Below the pieces are notes generated by a model. That model was not told where the DNA came from. It ran no database searches and saw only the letters and a list, made by a program, of their open reading frames with translations. The position numbers and the translations under genes are program-made. A DNA stretch of 64,000 nucleotides from Streptomyces sp. NBC_01198 (lineage in GTDB: Bacteria > Actinomycetota > Actinomycetes > Streptomycetales > Streptomycetaceae), in NCBI RefSeq assembly GCF_036010485.1, contig NZ_CP108568.1:2440001-2504000 (forward strand), in the 5' to 3' direction. Numbering within the stretch: the stretch's first letter is position 1; each line of letters opens with the position of its first letter. This document shows positions 31,209 through 40,058 of this stretch, piece after piece.

Positions 31209-31230
31209 TCGTGAACGGTATCACAAAGTA
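31209..31230 (-). promoter_or_regulatory. Rex (ROP) operator overlapping the atpI promoter
   Basis: Read on the minus strand, 31226-31209 is TTGTGATACCGTTCACGA, an imperfect copy of the Rex consensus TTGTGAAnnnnTTCACAA (two mismatches). A -10-like TACTTT (31230-31225) overlaps it. Rex is known to repress the Streptomyces atp operon when NADH is low and to release it when the NADH/NAD ratio rises. Confidence 0.75.
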
Positions 31231-31338
31231 TTTGATGCGGTCTTTACCATGGAGATGTGCTGCCTGTCACAGGACTGTGCTCCCGACACGCCGTCCGATT
31301 TTCCGGACTTGTGCCGGGTGCGGTCCGCCGCCGTGACC

Positions 31339-32682
31339 TCAGTTGCCGGTCTCGACCGGGCTGCGCCGGTCCGGATTGCGGTCGGAACGCCGGTCCGGCC
31401 TGCGATCGGGCAGTCGCGAACGGTCACCGATCGCCGTCGAACCGTGCAGCGCCGGGTGGTCGGGCGCGCTCATCTCCCGCTCCGCGGCGGCCGCGCCGGC
31501 CGCCAGCCGCCGCCGGCGGCGCCGGTAGCGCGGCGGGACGACGGACTCCGCCCAGTCGGGGGCGGCCGGCTTGAAGCGCGGCAGCAGCAGCACGACCAGG
31601 CCGACCGCGCTGAGCGAGACGATCACCAGCACGATCCACAGGCTGGAGGAGTTGACCGAGAAGGCCACCGCGGCGAAGGCGAACAGCGCGCACCAGAAGT
31701 ACATGATCAGCACCGCCCGGCTGTGCGAGTGGCCGATCTCCAGCAGCCGGTGGTGCAGGTGGCCGCGGTCGGCGGCGAACGGCGACTGCCCCTTCCAGGT
31801 CCTGCGGACCACCGCGAGCACCAGGTCGGCGGCCGGGATCGCGATCATCGTCAGCGGCAGCAGCAGCGGCATGTAGACCGGCACCATGAAGTGCACGGTC
31901 TCCCGGGTCGATCCGGTGAAGGAGGTGATCGCGTCGGGGTCGACCTGCCCGGTGATGGAGATCGCCGACGAGGAGAGCACCAGGCCGATCAGCATCGACC
32001 CCGAGTCGCCCATGAAGATCCGCGCCGGGTGGATGTTGTGCGGCAGGAAGCCCAGGCACATCCCGATCAGGATCGCGCTGAACAGCGTGGCGGGCGCGGC
32101 CGCCTCGACGCCGTAGCCGTACCACATGCGGTAGGCGTACATGAAGAACGCGACCGAGGCGATGCACACCATGCCGGCCGCCAGACCGTCCAGGCCGTCC
32201 ACGAAGTTGACCGCGTTGATGGTGATCACCACCAGCGCCACGGTGAGCAGCGTGGACTGCACCGGGGTCAGCGCGACCGGGCCGATGCCAGGCACCGGCA
32301 GCCACAGGATGGTCAGGCCCTGCAGCACCATCACGCCGGCCGCGATCATCTGCACGCCGAGCTTGACCAGCGCGTCGACGCCCCACTTGTCGTCCAGCAC
32401 CCCGAGCAGCCAGATCAGCCCGGCCCCGGACAGCAGCGCGCGCGGCTCGTTGGACAGCGAGAAGACGTCGCCGATGTTGGACAGGTGCGCCGCGACCAGC
32501 AGGCCGGCGCACAGGCCGCCGAACATGGCGATGCCGCCGAGCCGCGGTGTCGGCTCGCGGTGCACGTCACGGGCCCTGATGGGCGGCATGGCGCCGGCGG
32601 CGATGGCGAACTTCCGCACCGGCCCGGTGAGCAGATACGTCACCGCAGCAGCGACGAAAAGGGTCAGCAGATACTCGCGCAC
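31339..32682 (-). CDS. Undecaprenyl-phosphate sugar-1-phosphate transferase (MraY/WecA/TagO family)
   Basis: A 447-residue membrane enzyme with about 10-11 transmembrane helices that transfers a sugar-1-phosphate, usually GlcNAc-1-P, from UDP-sugar to undecaprenyl phosphate, the first step of cell-wall glycopolymer synthesis. Family motifs: GVLDDKWG, NAVNFVDGLDGLAAG and the C-terminal DRGHLHHRLL. GTG 32682 has GGAGG six bases upstream; an ATG at 32727 is less likely. The last 70 residues are a basic, Arg/Asp repeat tail (DRRPDRRSDRNPDRR). It is downstream of the phosphatase and Sua5 genes. Confidence 0.9.
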   Translation of the reverse strand: MREYLLTLFVAAAVTYLLTGPVRKFAIAAGAMPPIRARDVHREPTPRLGGIAMFGGLCAGLLVAAHLSNIGDVFSLSNEPRALLSGAGLIWLLGVLDDKWGVDALVKLGVQMIAAGVMVLQGLTILWLPVPGIGPVALTPVQSTLLTVALVVITINAVNFVDGLDGLAAGMVCIASVAFFMYAYRMWYGYGVEAAAPATLFSAILIGMCLGFLPHNIHPARIFMGDSGSMLIGLVLSSSAISITGQVDPDAITSFTGSTRETVHFMVPVYMPLLLPLTMIAIPAADLVLAVVRRTWKGQSPFAADRGHLHHRLLEIGHSHSRAVLIMYFWCALFAFAAVAFSVNSSSLWIVLVIVSLSAVGLVVLLLPRFKPAAPDWAESVVPPRYRRRRRRLAAGAAAAEREMSAPDHPALHGSTAIGDRSRLPDRRPDRRSDRNPDRRSPVETGN

Positions 32683-32841
32683 GAGCCGCCTCCGACGGTT
32701 TCGGGGGCGTAGCGATGCTGCGCACACGTCCGGGGGTGGTACCTCACAGCGTCACACCCTAGTGGTGGCCGGGCCGGGACGGCGAACACCTGGTGAGACT
32801 CACAGGCAGTCCGCGCGGTTGCAGTCGGCACGACAGCGGCT

Positions 32842-33516
32842 TCAGGACGGCCGGACGGTGGCGCCGACACCTGTCAGCGCGGTCACCATCGGGTCCAGCG
32901 CGGTGTGGATCTCCTCGCCGATACTGCGGAAGTACGAAAGGGGGGCGCCGTACGGGTCGTGCACCTCGTCGGCGTCCGGGCTGGGGGCCAGCAGCCAGCC
33001 GCGCAGCGCGGCCGCGGCACGGACCAGCGCCCTGGCCCGCTCGGTCACGCTGCCCTCGGGCAGCGTGGTGGTGTCTATGGCCCGCACCAGCCGGGTGAAC
33101 TCCTTGAGCGTGAAGGTCCGCAGGCCCGCCGCGTGCCCCATCGAGATGACCTGGGCCCGGTGGTCGCGGGTCGCGGTGAGCACCAGGTCGGCGTCGATGA
33201 CGTGGTCGTCCAGCAGTTCCCTGCCGGTGAAGCCGGACGGGTCGGCGCCGTACTCGGCGAGCACCGCGGCGGCGTGCGCCTCCATCGGGGCGCCCTCGTG
33301 CCCCCAGGTGCCCGCCGACTCGACCACCATGCCGGCCGCGCCGCCGCCCAGCCGCCGGGCCAGCCCGTGCCGGGTCAGCCGCTCGGCCATCGGCGAGCGG
33401 CAGACGTTGCCGGTGCAGACATGCAGGATGCGGAAGACGTCACCGCTGTCCCCCGGGACGACGCGCTGGACGTACTGCGTGTGCCCCCATATGCCGCGCC
33501 CGTCGGGCGTCGTCAA
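32842..33516 (-). CDS. Low-molecular-weight protein tyrosine phosphatase
   Basis: A 224-residue phosphatase with the catalytic loop CTGNVCRS (nucleophile Cys34, Arg40, Ser41) and the general acid in DEVHDPYGAP near residue 187. A 28-residue N-terminal lead precedes the fold. In Gram-positive bacteria such phosphatases are often next to cell-wall polymer genes, as here with the sugar-phosphate transferase. ATG 33516 overlaps the Sua5 stop by four bases. Confidence 0.9.
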   Translation of the reverse strand: MTTPDGRGIWGHTQYVQRVVPGDSGDVFRILHVCTGNVCRSPMAERLTRHGLARRLGGGAAGMVVESAGTWGHEGAPMEAHAAAVLAEYGADPSGFTGRELLDDHVIDADLVLTATRDHRAQVISMGHAAGLRTFTLKEFTRLVRAIDTTTLPEGSVTERARALVRAAAALRGWLLAPSPDADEVHDPYGAPLSYFRSIGEEIHTALDPMVTALTGVGATVRPS

Positions 33517-34160
33517 TTGCGCTCCTCCAGGTCGGGTACGACCTTGCGCAGCTCTTCCGCGCTGATCGCCCCGGCCCGCAGCAGCACCGGCACCTTGCCG
33601 GTGACGTCGACGATCGAGGACGGCGTGGCGGCGGGCGTGGGGCCGCCGTCCAGGTAGACCGCCACGGAGTCGCCCAGCATGCCCTGGGCGGCGTCGCAGT
33701 CCTGCGGCGAGGGCATTCCGGTGAGGTTGGCGCTGGAGACCGCCATCGGGCCTGTGGCGGTGAGCAGTTCGATCGCGACCGGGTGCAGCGGCATCCGTAC
33801 CGCGACGGTGCCGCGGGTGTCGCCCAGGTCCCAGGTCAGCGACGGCTGGTGCTTGGTGACCAGGGTCAGCGCGCCCGGCCAGAAGGCGTCGACCAGCTCC
33901 CAGGCCTGCTCGGAGAAGTCGGTGACGATGCCGTGCAGGGTGGTCGGCGAGCCGACGAGCACCGGGGAGGGCATGTTGCGCCCGCGGCCCTTGGCCTCCA
34001 GCAGGTCGCCGACGGCCTCGGCGTCGAAGGCGTCGGCGCCGATGCCGTAGACGGTGTCGGTCGGCAGCACGACGAGTTCGCCGCGCTTGATCGCCGAGGT
34101 GGCCTCGCGCAGGCCGGTCGCCCGGTCGGTCGCATCCGAGCAGTCGTATCGCCGTGCCAT
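33513..34160 (-). CDS. L-threonylcarbamoyladenylate synthase (Sua5/YrdC)
   Basis: A 215-residue enzyme making threonylcarbamoyl-AMP for the t6A modification at position 37 of ANN-decoding tRNAs. The YrdC core motifs are visible: KRGELVVLPTDTVYGIGADAF, KGRGRNMPSPVLVGS and GTVAVRMPLHPVA, plus SSANLTGMPSPQD. It lies in the same run as prfA and prmC, a common translation-related cluster, and overlaps the phosphatase gene. Confidence 0.94.
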   Translation of the reverse strand: MARRYDCSDATDRATGLREATSAIKRGELVVLPTDTVYGIGADAFDAEAVGDLLEAKGRGRNMPSPVLVGSPTTLHGIVTDFSEQAWELVDAFWPGALTLVTKHQPSLTWDLGDTRGTVAVRMPLHPVAIELLTATGPMAVSSANLTGMPSPQDCDAAQGMLGDSVAVYLDGGPTPAATPSSIVDVTGKVPVLLRAGAISAEELRKVVPDLEERN

Positions 34161-34218
34161 GAGATGACCTCCGAAAGATGCTGTGCTGCCGGGTCCGGTG
34201 CCCGGTGGGCCCGCCTGG

Positions 34219-35064
34219 TCACGGCAGGGCCTTGCGGGCCGAGGTGAAGCGCGGGCGGTTGTTGAGATCGGGGTGGTCGGCCGCGTCCGCCCAGCCCGCG
34301 TCCTCCTTGAAGATCCACGGCACCTGGCCGCCCTGCGAGTCGGCGTGCTCGATCACGACGACCCCGCCGGGCCGCAGCAGCCGGTGCGCGGTGCGCTCGA
34401 TGCCGCGGATGGTGTCGAGGCCGTCCTCGCCGGAGAAGAGTGCCAGTTCCGGGTCGTGGTCGCGGGCCTCGGGTGCCACATGCTCCCACTCGGTGAGCGG
34501 GATGTAGGGCGGATTGGAGATGACCAGGTCGACCTGGCCGTTGAGTTCGGGGAAGGCGGTCAGCGCGTTGCCCTGGCGCAGGTCCACCTTGCTGCCCTCG
34601 ACGTTGGCCCGGGCGTAGTCGAGCGCGTCCTCGGACAGCTCCACGGCGTGCACCCGGGAGCGCGGCACCTCCTGGGCCAGTGCCAGCGCGATGGCGGCCG
34701 AGCCGGTGCACAGGTCGACGATCAGCGGTTCTGCGACGTCCATGGCACGTACCGCGTCTATCGCCCAGCCGACGACCGACTCGGTCTCCGGGCGCGGCAC
34801 GAACACCCCCGGCCCGACCCGCAGTTCCAGGTAGCGGAAGAAGGCCCGGCCGGTGATGTGCTGCAGCGGTTCGCGGGCCTCGCGGCGGGCGATGGCCTCC
34901 CAGTAGCGCGCGTCGAACTCGCTGTCGGCGACGCTGTGCAGCTCGCCGCGCTTGACGCCGTGGATGTACGCGGCCAGCTCCTCGGCGTCGAAACGCGGCG
35001 ACGGCACCCCGGCGTCGGCGAGCCGCTGGGCGGCCTGCGCCACCTCGGCGAGCAGCAGGTTCAC
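34219..35064 (-). CDS. prmC: Release factor glutamine N5-methyltransferase
   Basis: A 281-residue SAM-dependent methyltransferase that methylates the Gln of the GGQ motif in release factors. The substrate-specific NPPY motif is at 184-187 (VISNPPYIPL), the SAM loop VDLCTGSAAIALAL at about 116-129, and PRPETE at 90-95. GTG 35064 is 12 bp past the prfA stop with a GAGGGGG ribosome-binding site; the frame stays open far upstream only because it shadows prfA. Confidence 0.94.
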   Translation of the reverse strand: MNLLLAEVAQAAQRLADAGVPSPRFDAEELAAYIHGVKRGELHSVADSEFDARYWEAIARREAREPLQHITGRAFFRYLELRVGPGVFVPRPETESVVGWAIDAVRAMDVAEPLIVDLCTGSAAIALALAQEVPRSRVHAVELSEDALDYARANVEGSKVDLRQGNALTAFPELNGQVDLVISNPPYIPLTEWEHVAPEARDHDPELALFSGEDGLDTIRGIERTAHRLLRPGGVVVIEHADSQGGQVPWIFKEDAGWADAADHPDLNNRPRFTSARKALP

Positions 35065-35075
35065 CGTCCGCCCCC

Positions 35076-36158
35076 TCAGCCCGCGTCGCCGGCCGCGGCC
35101 AGCTTGGCGGCGGAGTCGGCGTCCACGCAGGCCTGGATCATCGCGTCCAGGTCGCCGTCGAGCACCTGGTCGAGGTTGTAGGCCTTGAAGCCGACCCGGT
35201 GGTCGGAGATGCGGTTCTCCGGGTAGTTGTAGGTGCGGATGCGCTCGGAGCGGTCGACGGTGCGCACCTGGCTGCGACGGGCGTCGGACGCCTCGCGCTC
35301 GGCCTCCTCCTGGGCTGCGGCCAGCAGCCGGGAGCGCAGGATGCGCATCGCCGACTCCTTGTTCTGCAGCTGGCTCTTCTCGTTCTGGCAGGAGACGACC
35401 AGGCCGGAGGGCAGGTGGGTGATGCGGACCGCGGAGTCGGTGGTGTTGACGGACTGGCCGCCGGGCCCCGACGAGCGGTAGACGTCGATCCGCAGGTCGT
35501 TGGGTCCGATCTCGACCTCCACGTCCTCGGCCTCCGGGGTGACCAGCACGCCGGCCGCGGAGGTGTGGATACGCCCCTGGGACTCGGTCGCCGGCACCCG
35601 CTGCACGCGGTGGACGCCGCCCTCGTACTTGAGCCTGGCCCACACCCCGTTGCCGGGCTCGTGGCTGGCCTTGGCCTTCACGGCGACCTGGACGTCCTTG
35701 TAGCCGCCGAGGTCGGACTCGTTGGCGTCCAGGATCTCGGTCTTCCAGCCGACCCGCTCGGCGTACCGCAGGTACATCCGCAGCAGGTCGCCGGCGAACA
35801 GCGCGGACTCCTCGCCGCCCTCGCCCGCCTTGACCTCCAGGATCACGTCCTTGTCGTCGCTGGGGTCGCGCGGCACAAGCAGCAGCCGCAGCCGCTCGGT
35901 GAGGTCGCCGCGCTCCTTGTCCAGCTCCTTGACCTCGGCTGCGAACTCCGGGTCGTCGGCGCCGAGTTCGCGCGCGGTCTCGATGTCGTCGCCGGTCTGC
36001 CGCCAGGCGCGGTAGGTGCTGACGATCGGCGTCAGCTCCGCGTACCGCTTGTTGAGCCTGCGGGCGTTGGCCTGGTCGGCGTGCACCGCGGGGTCGGCAA
36101 GCTGCTTTTCGAGGTCGGCATGTTCGCCGATCAGTTCCTCGACCGCCTCGAACATCAT
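35076..36158 (-). CDS. prfA: Peptide chain release factor 1
   Basis: A 360-residue class-I release factor for UAA and UAG. The codon-recognition motif is PAT (189-191, in RVPATESQG) and the peptidyl-hydrolysis GGQ is at 233-235. Domain order and length are normal. Upstream there is a tandem TGGAAGGAGT duplication (36170-36190). It is followed closely by prmC, its modifying enzyme, so the two form one unit. Confidence 0.97.
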   Translation of the reverse strand: MMFEAVEELIGEHADLEKQLADPAVHADQANARRLNKRYAELTPIVSTYRAWRQTGDDIETARELGADDPEFAAEVKELDKERGDLTERLRLLLVPRDPSDDKDVILEVKAGEGGEESALFAGDLLRMYLRYAERVGWKTEILDANESDLGGYKDVQVAVKAKASHEPGNGVWARLKYEGGVHRVQRVPATESQGRIHTSAAGVLVTPEAEDVEVEIGPNDLRIDVYRSSGPGGQSVNTTDSAVRITHLPSGLVVSCQNEKSQLQNKESAMRILRSRLLAAAQEEAEREASDARRSQVRTVDRSERIRTYNYPENRISDHRVGFKAYNLDQVLDGDLDAMIQACVDADSAAKLAAAGDAG

Positions 36159-36202
36159 CAGTCCCTAGCTGGAAGGAGTCTGGAAGGAGTAGGTGGGACG
36201 AC

Positions 36203-36252
36203 AAAGCGCCGGTCCGGTCGCCCTGGGCCGGGCGACCGGGAACCGGCGCTTT
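36203..36252 (-). terminator. Strong hairpin between rpmE and prfA
   Basis: An 11-bp outer stem (36203-36213 with 36242-36252) continues into a 10-bp inner stem (36214-36223 with 36230-36239), leaving a six-base loop. On the minus strand it follows the rpmE stop by eight bases and ends in a short T run, so it should terminate rpmE. Confidence 0.8.
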
Positions 36253-36259
36253 CGGGTCG

Positions 36260-36487
36260 CTACTTCTTCGCGGACCCGGCGGCCGCCTTGCCGAAGCGGG
36301 CCTCGAAGCGGGCCACGCGGCCGCCGGTGTCGAGGATCTTCTGCTTGCCCGTGTAGAACGGGTGGCACTCGGAGCACACCTCGGCGCGGATCTGACCGCT
36401 CGACTCGGTGCTGCGGGTGGTGAACGAGGCACCGCAGGTGCAGGTGACCTGGGTCTCGACGTACTCGGGGTGGATCTCGCGCTTCAA
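36260..36487 (-). CDS. rpmE: 50S ribosomal protein L31 (zinc-binding, C+ type)
   Basis: A 75-residue ribosomal protein with the four zinc ligands CTC (Cys16, Cys18) and CSEC (Cys38, Cys41), so it is the zinc-containing paralogue that the Zur-regulated C-minus form replaces under zinc shortage. The motif [20 protein letters not shown] is canonical. A SigR-type promoter lies about 100 bp upstream, consistent with known thiol-stress induction of rpmE in Streptomyces. Confidence 0.96.
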   Translation of the reverse strand: MKREIHPEYVETQVTCTCGASFTTRSTESSGQIRAEVCSECHPFYTGKQKILDTGGRVARFEARFGKAAAGSAKK

Positions 36488-36589
36488 GGATGCTCCTAGG
36501 TTCGGGAGGGCGCCGGGTCGCTCCGCGGGTTTGCGTCACGTGAACCGGGGCCAGCGGACCAGTCTGCCAGCACTGGCCGCATCTCCCAA

Positions 36590-36616
36590 AACCAGGCCCC
36601 CGACGGGATAATTCCC
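36590..36616 (-). promoter_or_regulatory. SigR-type promoter of rpmE
   Basis: On the minus strand GGGAAT (36616-36611) is separated by exactly 18 bases from GTT (36592-36590), a perfect fit to the SigR consensus GGAAT-N18-GTT. SigR drives the thiol-oxidative stress regulon, and rpmE is a known member in S. coelicolor. Confidence 0.75.
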
Positions 36617-36690
36617 ACGCCGTACCGTTCCGCTCGTCCGCGGGCCGGCGGCGTACGTGCGGCGCCCCGCCGGTGGCGCGGGCGGGCCGG

Positions 36691-37809
36691 TCAGCGGCCG
36701 GCGCCGGGGCCCGACGGCGGGTCGACGACCTTGCCCGCGTCGACCTTGTCGGCCGCCGAGCCCTTGAGGGCCGAGGCGGGGATCGGCTTGTCGGCGCGCA
36801 GCGCCGACCACACCATCGCGGCCTTGGCGTTTATGGGCTGCACCCGGTTGCGGTCGGCGGGGTCGTAGCGCACGGGCAGGGTGACCATGTGGATGTGGCC
36901 GGACTTGAGGTTGCGGACGCTCTGCGCCAGGCCCATGAGCCTGCCGACCGAGCCCAGCCCGGTGTCGGTGGTGACCGCGCTGGTGGCGGTGTCCGCGACG
37001 GAGAACAGCTTGGTGGGGCTGCTGAGCAGTCCCAGGCCGCTGATCCGGTCCATCAGCGCCTTGAGGAACGCCTGCTGCAGCTGGATACGCCCCAGGTCGC
37101 TGCCGTCGCCGACGCCGTGCCGGGTGCGGACCAGGCCGAGCGCCTGGTCGCCGTCGAGCTGGTGGGTGCCCGCGGCCAGCTTCAGGTGGCTCTTGGTGTC
37201 GTCGATGGCCGTGGTGGTGGTCAGCGGCACCCCGCCGAGCCTGTTGACCAGGTCCTTGAAGCCGGTGAAGTCGACCTCGACGTAGTGGTCCATCCGAAGC
37301 CCGGTCAGCGACTCCACCGTCTTGACCGCGCAGGCCGGCCCGCCGACCTCGTAGGCGCTGTTGAACATCACCTGCCGGACCGCCGGCGCGGTGCCGCCGC
37401 CGGGCTTGGTGCAGGCCGGGCGGTTGATCAGGGTGTCCCGCGGGATGCTGACCACGCTGGCGCTCTTGTGGCCCCTGGCCAGGTGCACGATCATCGCGGT
37501 GTCCGAGCGGGCGGTGCCGCTGTCGTGGCCGTAGCCCCGGTTGGCGCCGGAGCGGGAGTCCGAGCCGAGCACCAGGATGTCCATCGAGCCGTTGCCGAGC
37601 CTGACCGGCCGGTCGGTGCCGAGTGCCCGGTCGATGTCGACGCTGTGGATGTTGCCGTTGAGGCGGAAGTAGAGATATCCGGCGCCGCCCGCGCCCGCCA
37701 GCACCACGCCGGCCGCGACCCATGCGGTGATCCGCAGGCCGCGGCGCCGGCGCCGGGCCCCGAGGGGGGTGGCGCCGGGGGACGGCTGGGGGTCAGCTGT
37801 ACCGGGCAT
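36691..37809 (-). CDS. LytR-CpsA-Psr (LCP) family cell-wall polymer ligase
   Basis: About 372 residues: a basic cytoplasmic head (ARRRRRGLR), one transmembrane helix (ITAWVAAGVVLAGAGGAGYLY) and an extracellular LCP domain that attaches teichoic-acid-like glycopolymers to peptidoglycan. Motifs: DILVLGSDSRSG, SDTAMIVHLARG, VVSIPRDTLI and LVRTRH. The start is uncertain. The frame is open to GTG 37911, but the first codons of that version form a terminator-like hairpin (37860-37905), so ATG 37809 or 37845 is preferred. It probably completes the route started by the sugar-phosphate transferase at 31.3 kb. Confidence 0.85.
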   Translation of the reverse strand: MPGTADPQPSPGATPLGARRRRRGLRITAWVAAGVVLAGAGGAGYLYFRLNGNIHSVDIDRALGTDRPVRLGNGSMDILVLGSDSRSGANRGYGHDSGTARSDTAMIVHLARGHKSASVVSIPRDTLINRPACTKPGGGTAPAVRQVMFNSAYEVGGPACAVKTVESLTGLRMDHYVEVDFTGFKDLVNRLGGVPLTTTTAIDDTKSHLKLAAGTHQLDGDQALGLVRTRHGVGDGSDLGRIQLQQAFLKALMDRISGLGLLSSPTKLFSVADTATSAVTTDTGLGSVGRLMGLAQSVRNLKSGHIHMVTLPVRYDPADRNRVQPINAKAAMVWSALRADKPIPASALKGSAADKVDAGKVVDPPSGPGAGR

Positions 37810-37859
37810 TCCTCCATCGTGCGCCGCTCCTGCCCGGGTCGGCATCCGGGGGAAACGCG

Positions 37860-37905
37860 AGTCGTCCGCGTACTCCCAGGTCAGGGGGTACGCGGACGAC
37901 TTTTT
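37860..37905. terminator. Perfect 14-bp hairpin between protease and LCP genes
   Basis: AGTCGTCCGCGTAC (37860-37873) pairs with GTACGCGGACGACT (37888-37901); on the plus strand it is followed by five T. It lies 28 bp after the protease stop (37933) and probably ends that transcript, although the U-tract is on the opposite strand. Confidence 0.7.
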
Positions 37906-37932
37906 CGTCACGCAGGGTGACGAAGCGCTCGC

Positions 37933-39723
37933 TCAGCCGAACAGGTTGTACACATTCCAGCCGGAGCCGATCCGCACCTTGGCCGCGTAGGGCGCCGACG
38001 CGGAGCCGGTGCCCTTGTACAGCCACAGGGTCCCGCCGGAGTCCCTGGCGACCAGGTCGGCGTGCCCGTCGCCGGTGATGTCACCGACGGCGGCGAAGGC
38101 GTTGTAGGTGTTCCAGCCGCCCCCGACCTTGATACGTGCCGCCCACGGGGCCGCGGCGTTGCCGGTGCCCTTGTACAGCCACAGGTTGCCCGAGGTGTCG
38201 CGCGCCACGGCGTCGGGCCTGCCGTCGCCGGTCAGGTCCCCCTTGCCGTAGATCGCGCCACTGTAGGTGTTCCAGCCGGCGCCGATCTTGGTGCGGGCGC
38301 CCAGGGTGCCCTTGCCGTTGCCCGGGTACAGCCAGGACGTGCCGCCGGTGTCGGTGCCGACCAGGTCGGGCCATCCGTCGCCGTTGAGGTCGCCGGGGAT
38401 CACGATGGAGGCCATCGAGTTCCAGCCGCCGCCGATCAGCACCTGCGAACCGGTGCCGCCGAGGAAGTACAGCTGACCGCCGGTGGTGCGGACCAGCAGG
38501 TCCTGGAGGTCGTCCCGGTTCATGTCGGCCTGCCGCACCACGGAGAGGCCCTGGAAGGCGCCCGCGTCCGCGCGACCCGCGAAGTTCGAGCCCGTCGAGT
38601 CGTACTCGTACCCCTCGCCGGCCGGCGTCACGGCGAACAGGTCCGCCTTGTCGTCGCCGTTGAGGTTCGTGTCGTCCAGCCGGGGGTCGATCGCGCCCGC
38701 GAAGGTGCTGACCCGGCTGAAGACGCTGTACGCGCCTTCCTCGACGCAGTCCTGGACACCCCAGGACACCACGCCGACGATCCGCCCGTTGACCACCAGC
38801 GGGCCGCCGGAGTCACCGTTGCAGGCCGACGTCGTCCCGGCGTCCGAGCCGGTCGCCGGAGCGCCCGCGCAGACCATGTGGCCGGCCACGAAGTCACTGC
38901 CGTACTCCGCGGAGCACGCGGTGTTCGACGTGATCGGCAGCGACGCCTTCTTCAGCGTCTGCGACAGGTCCTCGTTGGTCGAGGTGGTGCGGCCCCAGCC
39001 GTACAGGGTCGCGTTGGTGCCCGCGACGTAGGAGGCGCTGTCGTCCGCCGTGGTGAGCGGCAGCGGCGTGGCCGTGGTGGAACCGTCGAGGGTCAGGACG
39101 GCCACGTCGTTGTCGTAGGTGACCGTGCTGTACGACGGGTGATTCCACTGACGCCAGACGGCGGTGGCGGTGCCTCCGTGGAGGTCGCTGGTGCCGTCGC
39201 CGTTGTCGGTGGGCAGCTGGTCGGTGCCGGTCAGCACGGCCCCGTAGTCGTACCAGTCGAAACCGTGCACACAGTGGGCGGCGGTCAGGATCTTCGTCGG
39301 GGACACCACGGTGCCGCCGCAGAAGAAGCCGACGTCGTCCGCGGTGTCCGCGGTGCCCTTGTCGTCGTAATACCAGAGCTGGGCCATCCAGGGTGCGGTG
39401 GAGATCGTCGTCGGCGTGCCGCCGATGATCTTCGGGTCGACCTTGGTGGCCGCCTTGCCCGACGTGGTGGTCGGGGCGGAGAGCGAGGCGCGGGAGCGGC
39501 CGTGGTCGGCCTTCACCGCGCCGGCTATCCGGGCGCTCAGCGCGGCCGAGGCCGGCGCCTTGGGGTGCGCGGCGGTGCGGAACGCCGGCGGCTGCACGGT
39601 GCCGGCGTGAGCCGACGACATCAGCAGCACAGCGGCGGTACCGCCGCCGAGCGCGGCCACGCCGACGGCGATCGGACCACGCCGTCGTCGTCGGTGGCCG
39701 GCACCCTTGCGAGCAGGGAACAT
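37933..39723 (-). CDS. Secreted chymotrypsin-family serine protease with VCBS/FG-GAP repeats
   Basis: A 596-residue exoprotein. The signal peptide ends near AHA40; a pro-region precedes the mature-like start IIGGTP (99-104). Catalytic triad: His150 (TAAHC), Asp206 (DNDVAVL) and Ser305 (GDSGGP). The residue six before Ser305 is Ser299, not Asp, so the S1 pocket looks chymotrypsin-like rather than trypsin-like. From about residue 360 there are repeated FG-GAP/VCBS-type units with GDLNGDGWPDLV and GDLTGDGRPDAV calcium-binding loops. CAGGAG precedes ATG 39723. It sits between core genes without partners; the role is presumably nutrient scavenging. Confidence 0.92.
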   Translation of the reverse strand: MFPARKGAGHRRRRRGPIAVGVAALGGGTAAVLLMSSAHAGTVQPPAFRTAAHPKAPASAALSARIAGAVKADHGRSRASLSAPTTTSGKAATKVDPKIIGGTPTTISTAPWMAQLWYYDDKGTADTADDVGFFCGGTVVSPTKILTAAHCVHGFDWYDYGAVLTGTDQLPTDNGDGTSDLHGGTATAVWRQWNHPSYSTVTYDNDVAVLTLDGSTTATPLPLTTADDSASYVAGTNATLYGWGRTTSTNEDLSQTLKKASLPITSNTACSAEYGSDFVAGHMVCAGAPATGSDAGTTSACNGDSGGPLVVNGRIVGVVSWGVQDCVEEGAYSVFSRVSTFAGAIDPRLDDTNLNGDDKADLFAVTPAGEGYEYDSTGSNFAGRADAGAFQGLSVVRQADMNRDDLQDLLVRTTGGQLYFLGGTGSQVLIGGGWNSMASIVIPGDLNGDGWPDLVGTDTGGTSWLYPGNGKGTLGARTKIGAGWNTYSGAIYGKGDLTGDGRPDAVARDTSGNLWLYKGTGNAAAPWAARIKVGGGWNTYNAFAAVGDITGDGHADLVARDSGGTLWLYKGTGSASAPYAAKVRIGSGWNVYNLFG

Positions 39724-39994
39724 CCACGACTCCTGTCGTTGAGGACATGAGCCGCCGCCCACAGCGGATTCACAGCGGGCAGCGGCAGGAAGCCGACAGG
39801 AGCGGAGTACGGCAACACCGGGAGCCGCAGGTCACGGGCAGGCGAGAACGCCACCCGACGCAGGGGCTTGTCCCGGAGATGGATTCCCCCCCACCTGCGG
39901 CGAGCCGATCATATGGCCGGCGATCGAGGAAGTACCAGGCTCGGAGGTTTTACCGACGGCAACTTTGGGCAAAGAAAAGCCCTGGCCAAGCCGA
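39724..39994. other. Intergenic gap upstream of the protease
   Basis: No gene seen. It must hold the protease promoter (minus strand). A short CTTTG/CAAAG inverted repeat (39963-39974) is present, but I cannot define -10/-35 boxes with confidence. Confidence 0.5.
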
Positions 39995-40033
39995 ACGGCC
40001 CCGCCCGCCGGAAAATCCGGCGGGCGGGGCCGT
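39995..40033 (-). terminator. Terminator of rho
   Basis: A perfect 18-bp GC-rich stem (39995-40012 with 40016-40033) with an AAA loop, 26 bp after the rho stop. There is no U-tract, but stability is very high. Confidence 0.8.
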
Positions 40034-40058
40034 CGCTGCGCGATACCGCGGGGGCGGG

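Noticed and set aside
35065..36432. A 737-residue frame joining prmC to sequence upstream
   Set aside because: The first 450 residues are an out-of-frame reading of prfA; the methyltransferase starts at GTG 35064.
39763..40058. A c-di-AMP (ydaO-type) riboswitch upstream of the secreted protease
   Set aside because: I looked for the conserved core but could not find it; only the rho terminator and a small inverted repeat are visible.
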